NCBI GenBank assembly: GCA_910585805.1
Contig: CAJUFB010000057.1
Location: forward strand, 1 to 24,353
Reading direction: 5' to 3'
DNA: 24,353 nt
DNA from: an uncultured Acetatifactor sp.
GTDB lineage: Bacteria > Bacillota > Clostridia > Lachnospirales > Lachnospiraceae
A program made the position numbers and the translations under genes. The notes below the pieces were generated by a model. It searched no databases. It worked only from the letters and a program-made list of their open reading frames with translations, and had not been told where the DNA came from. Positions 23,527 to 24,353 of this stretch are shown here, piece after piece (the first letter of the stretch is position 1; each line of letters opens with the position of its first letter).

Positions 23527-24186
23527 TTAAGTTCCGCCATCCTCAATTTCCTCCGGTTTCTGCCCCTTTCGTATATTATAAGATAATTTCATCAGACTGT
23601 CCGAAAGATGGACATTCTCCACCTGGATCCCCTCCGGAACATTCAGATCCACATGAGCGAAATTCCAGATGGCGCGAATTCCGTTTTGCACCAGCTTCTC
23701 CGCAACATCGATGGCTCCGGTTTTCGGTATCGTCAGAACTGCAATATCGATATTGTGCTCTCTGATAAAGTGCTCCATCTCTTCCATGGGCATCACGCTG
23801 ACATCCCGGACCTTCATTCCCATCAGTTTCGGATCGCAGTCAAATATACCGCGGAAAATAAAGCCCCGTCTCTCGAAATTCAGATAATTTCCAAGCGCGC
23901 GGCCCAGATTCCCGGCGCCCACGATGATAAAATTATGCTGTCTGTCCAAACCGAGTATCTTGCCGATCTCATTGTACAGATACTCCACATTATAACCGTA
24001 TCCCTGCTGTCCGAAGCCGCCGAAATTATTGAAATCCTGCCGGATCTGCGACGCCGTTACCTTCATCAGCCCGCTTAAGTCCTGAGAAGATATCCTTTCA
24101 ACCCCCTGATCCTTCAGCTCGCCCAGATATCGGAAGTACCTGGGAAGACGCCCTATGACGGCCTGTGATATTTCCTTCTCTTCCAA
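23527..24186 (-). CDS. rex: Redox-sensing transcriptional repressor Rex
   Basis: This 219-residue homodimeric repressor senses the NADH/NAD+ ratio. It binds DNA when NADH is low and releases it when NADH rises, controlling fermentation and reductant-disposal genes. The N-terminal winged helix (about 1-80) shows AVIGRLPRYFRYLGEL, RISSQDLSGLMKVTASQIRQDFN and FGGFGQQGYGYNVEYL. The Rossmann domain contains IIVGAGNLGRALGNY (GAGNLG at 90-95) and IFDCDPKLMGMKV, and the C-terminal helix is for domain swapping. The start is TTG at 24186, nine bases after GGAGG; an in-frame TAG lies three codons upstream, so no longer start is available. It heads a transcript with the coiled-coil gene, nnr and probably mazF. 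Confidence 0.97.
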   Translation of the reverse strand: MEEKEISQAVIGRLPRYFRYLGELKDQGVERISSQDLSGLMKVTASQIRQDFNNFGGFGQQGYGYNVEYLYNEIGKILGLDRQHNFIIVGAGNLGRALGNYLNFERRGFIFRGIFDCDPKLMGMKVRDVSVMPMEEMEHFIREHNIDIAVLTIPKTGAIDVAEKLVQNGIRAIWNFAHVDLNVPEGIQVENVHLSDSLMKLSYNIRKGQKPEEIEDGGT

Positions 24187-24234
24187 AAGTCTCTACCTCC
24201 ATTTATATATGGCAAACACTTCACCGCAGTATAT

Positions 24235-24263
24235 ATCATAGCAAAATGTTAAATTCCTGTCAA
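24235..24263 (-). promoter_or_regulatory. rex: Near-consensus sigma-A promoter of rex
   Basis: On the minus strand: TTGACA at 24263-24258 (six of six), a spacer of exactly 17 bases, and TATGAT at 24240-24235 (five of six). The start would fall near 24228, a leader of about 41 bases. Eighteen bases overlapping the -35 and spacer (24246-24263, TTGACAGGAATTTAACAT) loosely resemble a Rex operator. Confidence 0.88.
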
Positions 24264-24353
24264 TGATTTCCATTGCTCCTGCGCAAATATGACATTTATG
24301 TTACTATTCACAGCCGTTTTACTGGCATGACAAATAAAGCGGAGCTGTAACGC

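Overview
The window comes from an anaerobic, low-to-mid G+C Firmicute, most likely a Lachnospiraceae member (Clostridia). I infer this from the mix of genes: Rex, TepA next to FtsK, a YebC regulator, a MazF of the EndoA type, an NfnAB-type ferredoxin:NADP oxidoreductase and formate-tetrahydrofolate ligase. Strong GGAGG ribosome sites and TTG/GTG starts (rex, rlmH, the response regulator) agree. Genus or species cannot be fixed from the sequence alone. Every convincing gene is on the minus strand, so the window reads from right to left. I see no tRNA, rRNA, CRISPR array, transposase or phage gene, and no gene-free stretch over 300 bp.

From right to left: (1) A near-consensus sigma-A promoter drives rex, a coiled-coil protein of unknown function, the bifunctional NAD(P)HX repair enzyme and, after a 0.2 kb leader, a MazF toxin without a visible antitoxin. 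A hairpin closes mazF. (2) A CNNM/CBS/CorC 'hemolysin-family' membrane protein has its own promoter. (3) A promoter overlapping the end of that gene serves yebC, a GT2 polyprenyl-phosphate-type glycosyltransferase and a multi-spanning GT39-like membrane protein, ending at a clear intrinsic terminator. (4) tepA, a ClpP-fold protease-like gene, stands before ftsK/spoIIIE. (5) From a good promoter, ftsK is followed by fhs, a zinc-ribbon/TPR/chitobiase-C-like membrane protein, nfnA, a TIGR04076-like small protein, nfnB and a Dabb protein. (6) A zinc-ribbon two-TM protein, rlmH, a GNAT-like acyltransferase-type protein and an OmpR/EnvZ-type two-component pair close the window, with perhaps the first codons of one more gene at the left edge.

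Themes: redox balance (Rex senses NADH/NAD, Nnr repairs damaged NAD(P)H, NfnAB links ferredoxin, NADH and NADPH), one-carbon metabolism (Fhs), chromosome segregation (FtsK) and the envelope (GT2/GT39, CorC family, zinc-ribbon membrane proteins). Most of this is housekeeping. The unusual parts are a 78-bp in-frame tandem repeat inside the dimerisation domain of the histidine kinase, an apparently orphan mazF preceded by a possible 16-codon leader ORF and palindrome, a small gene inserted between nfnA and nfnB, a very long repeat-bearing FtsK linker, and composite direct/inverted repeats at the 3' end of nfnB.
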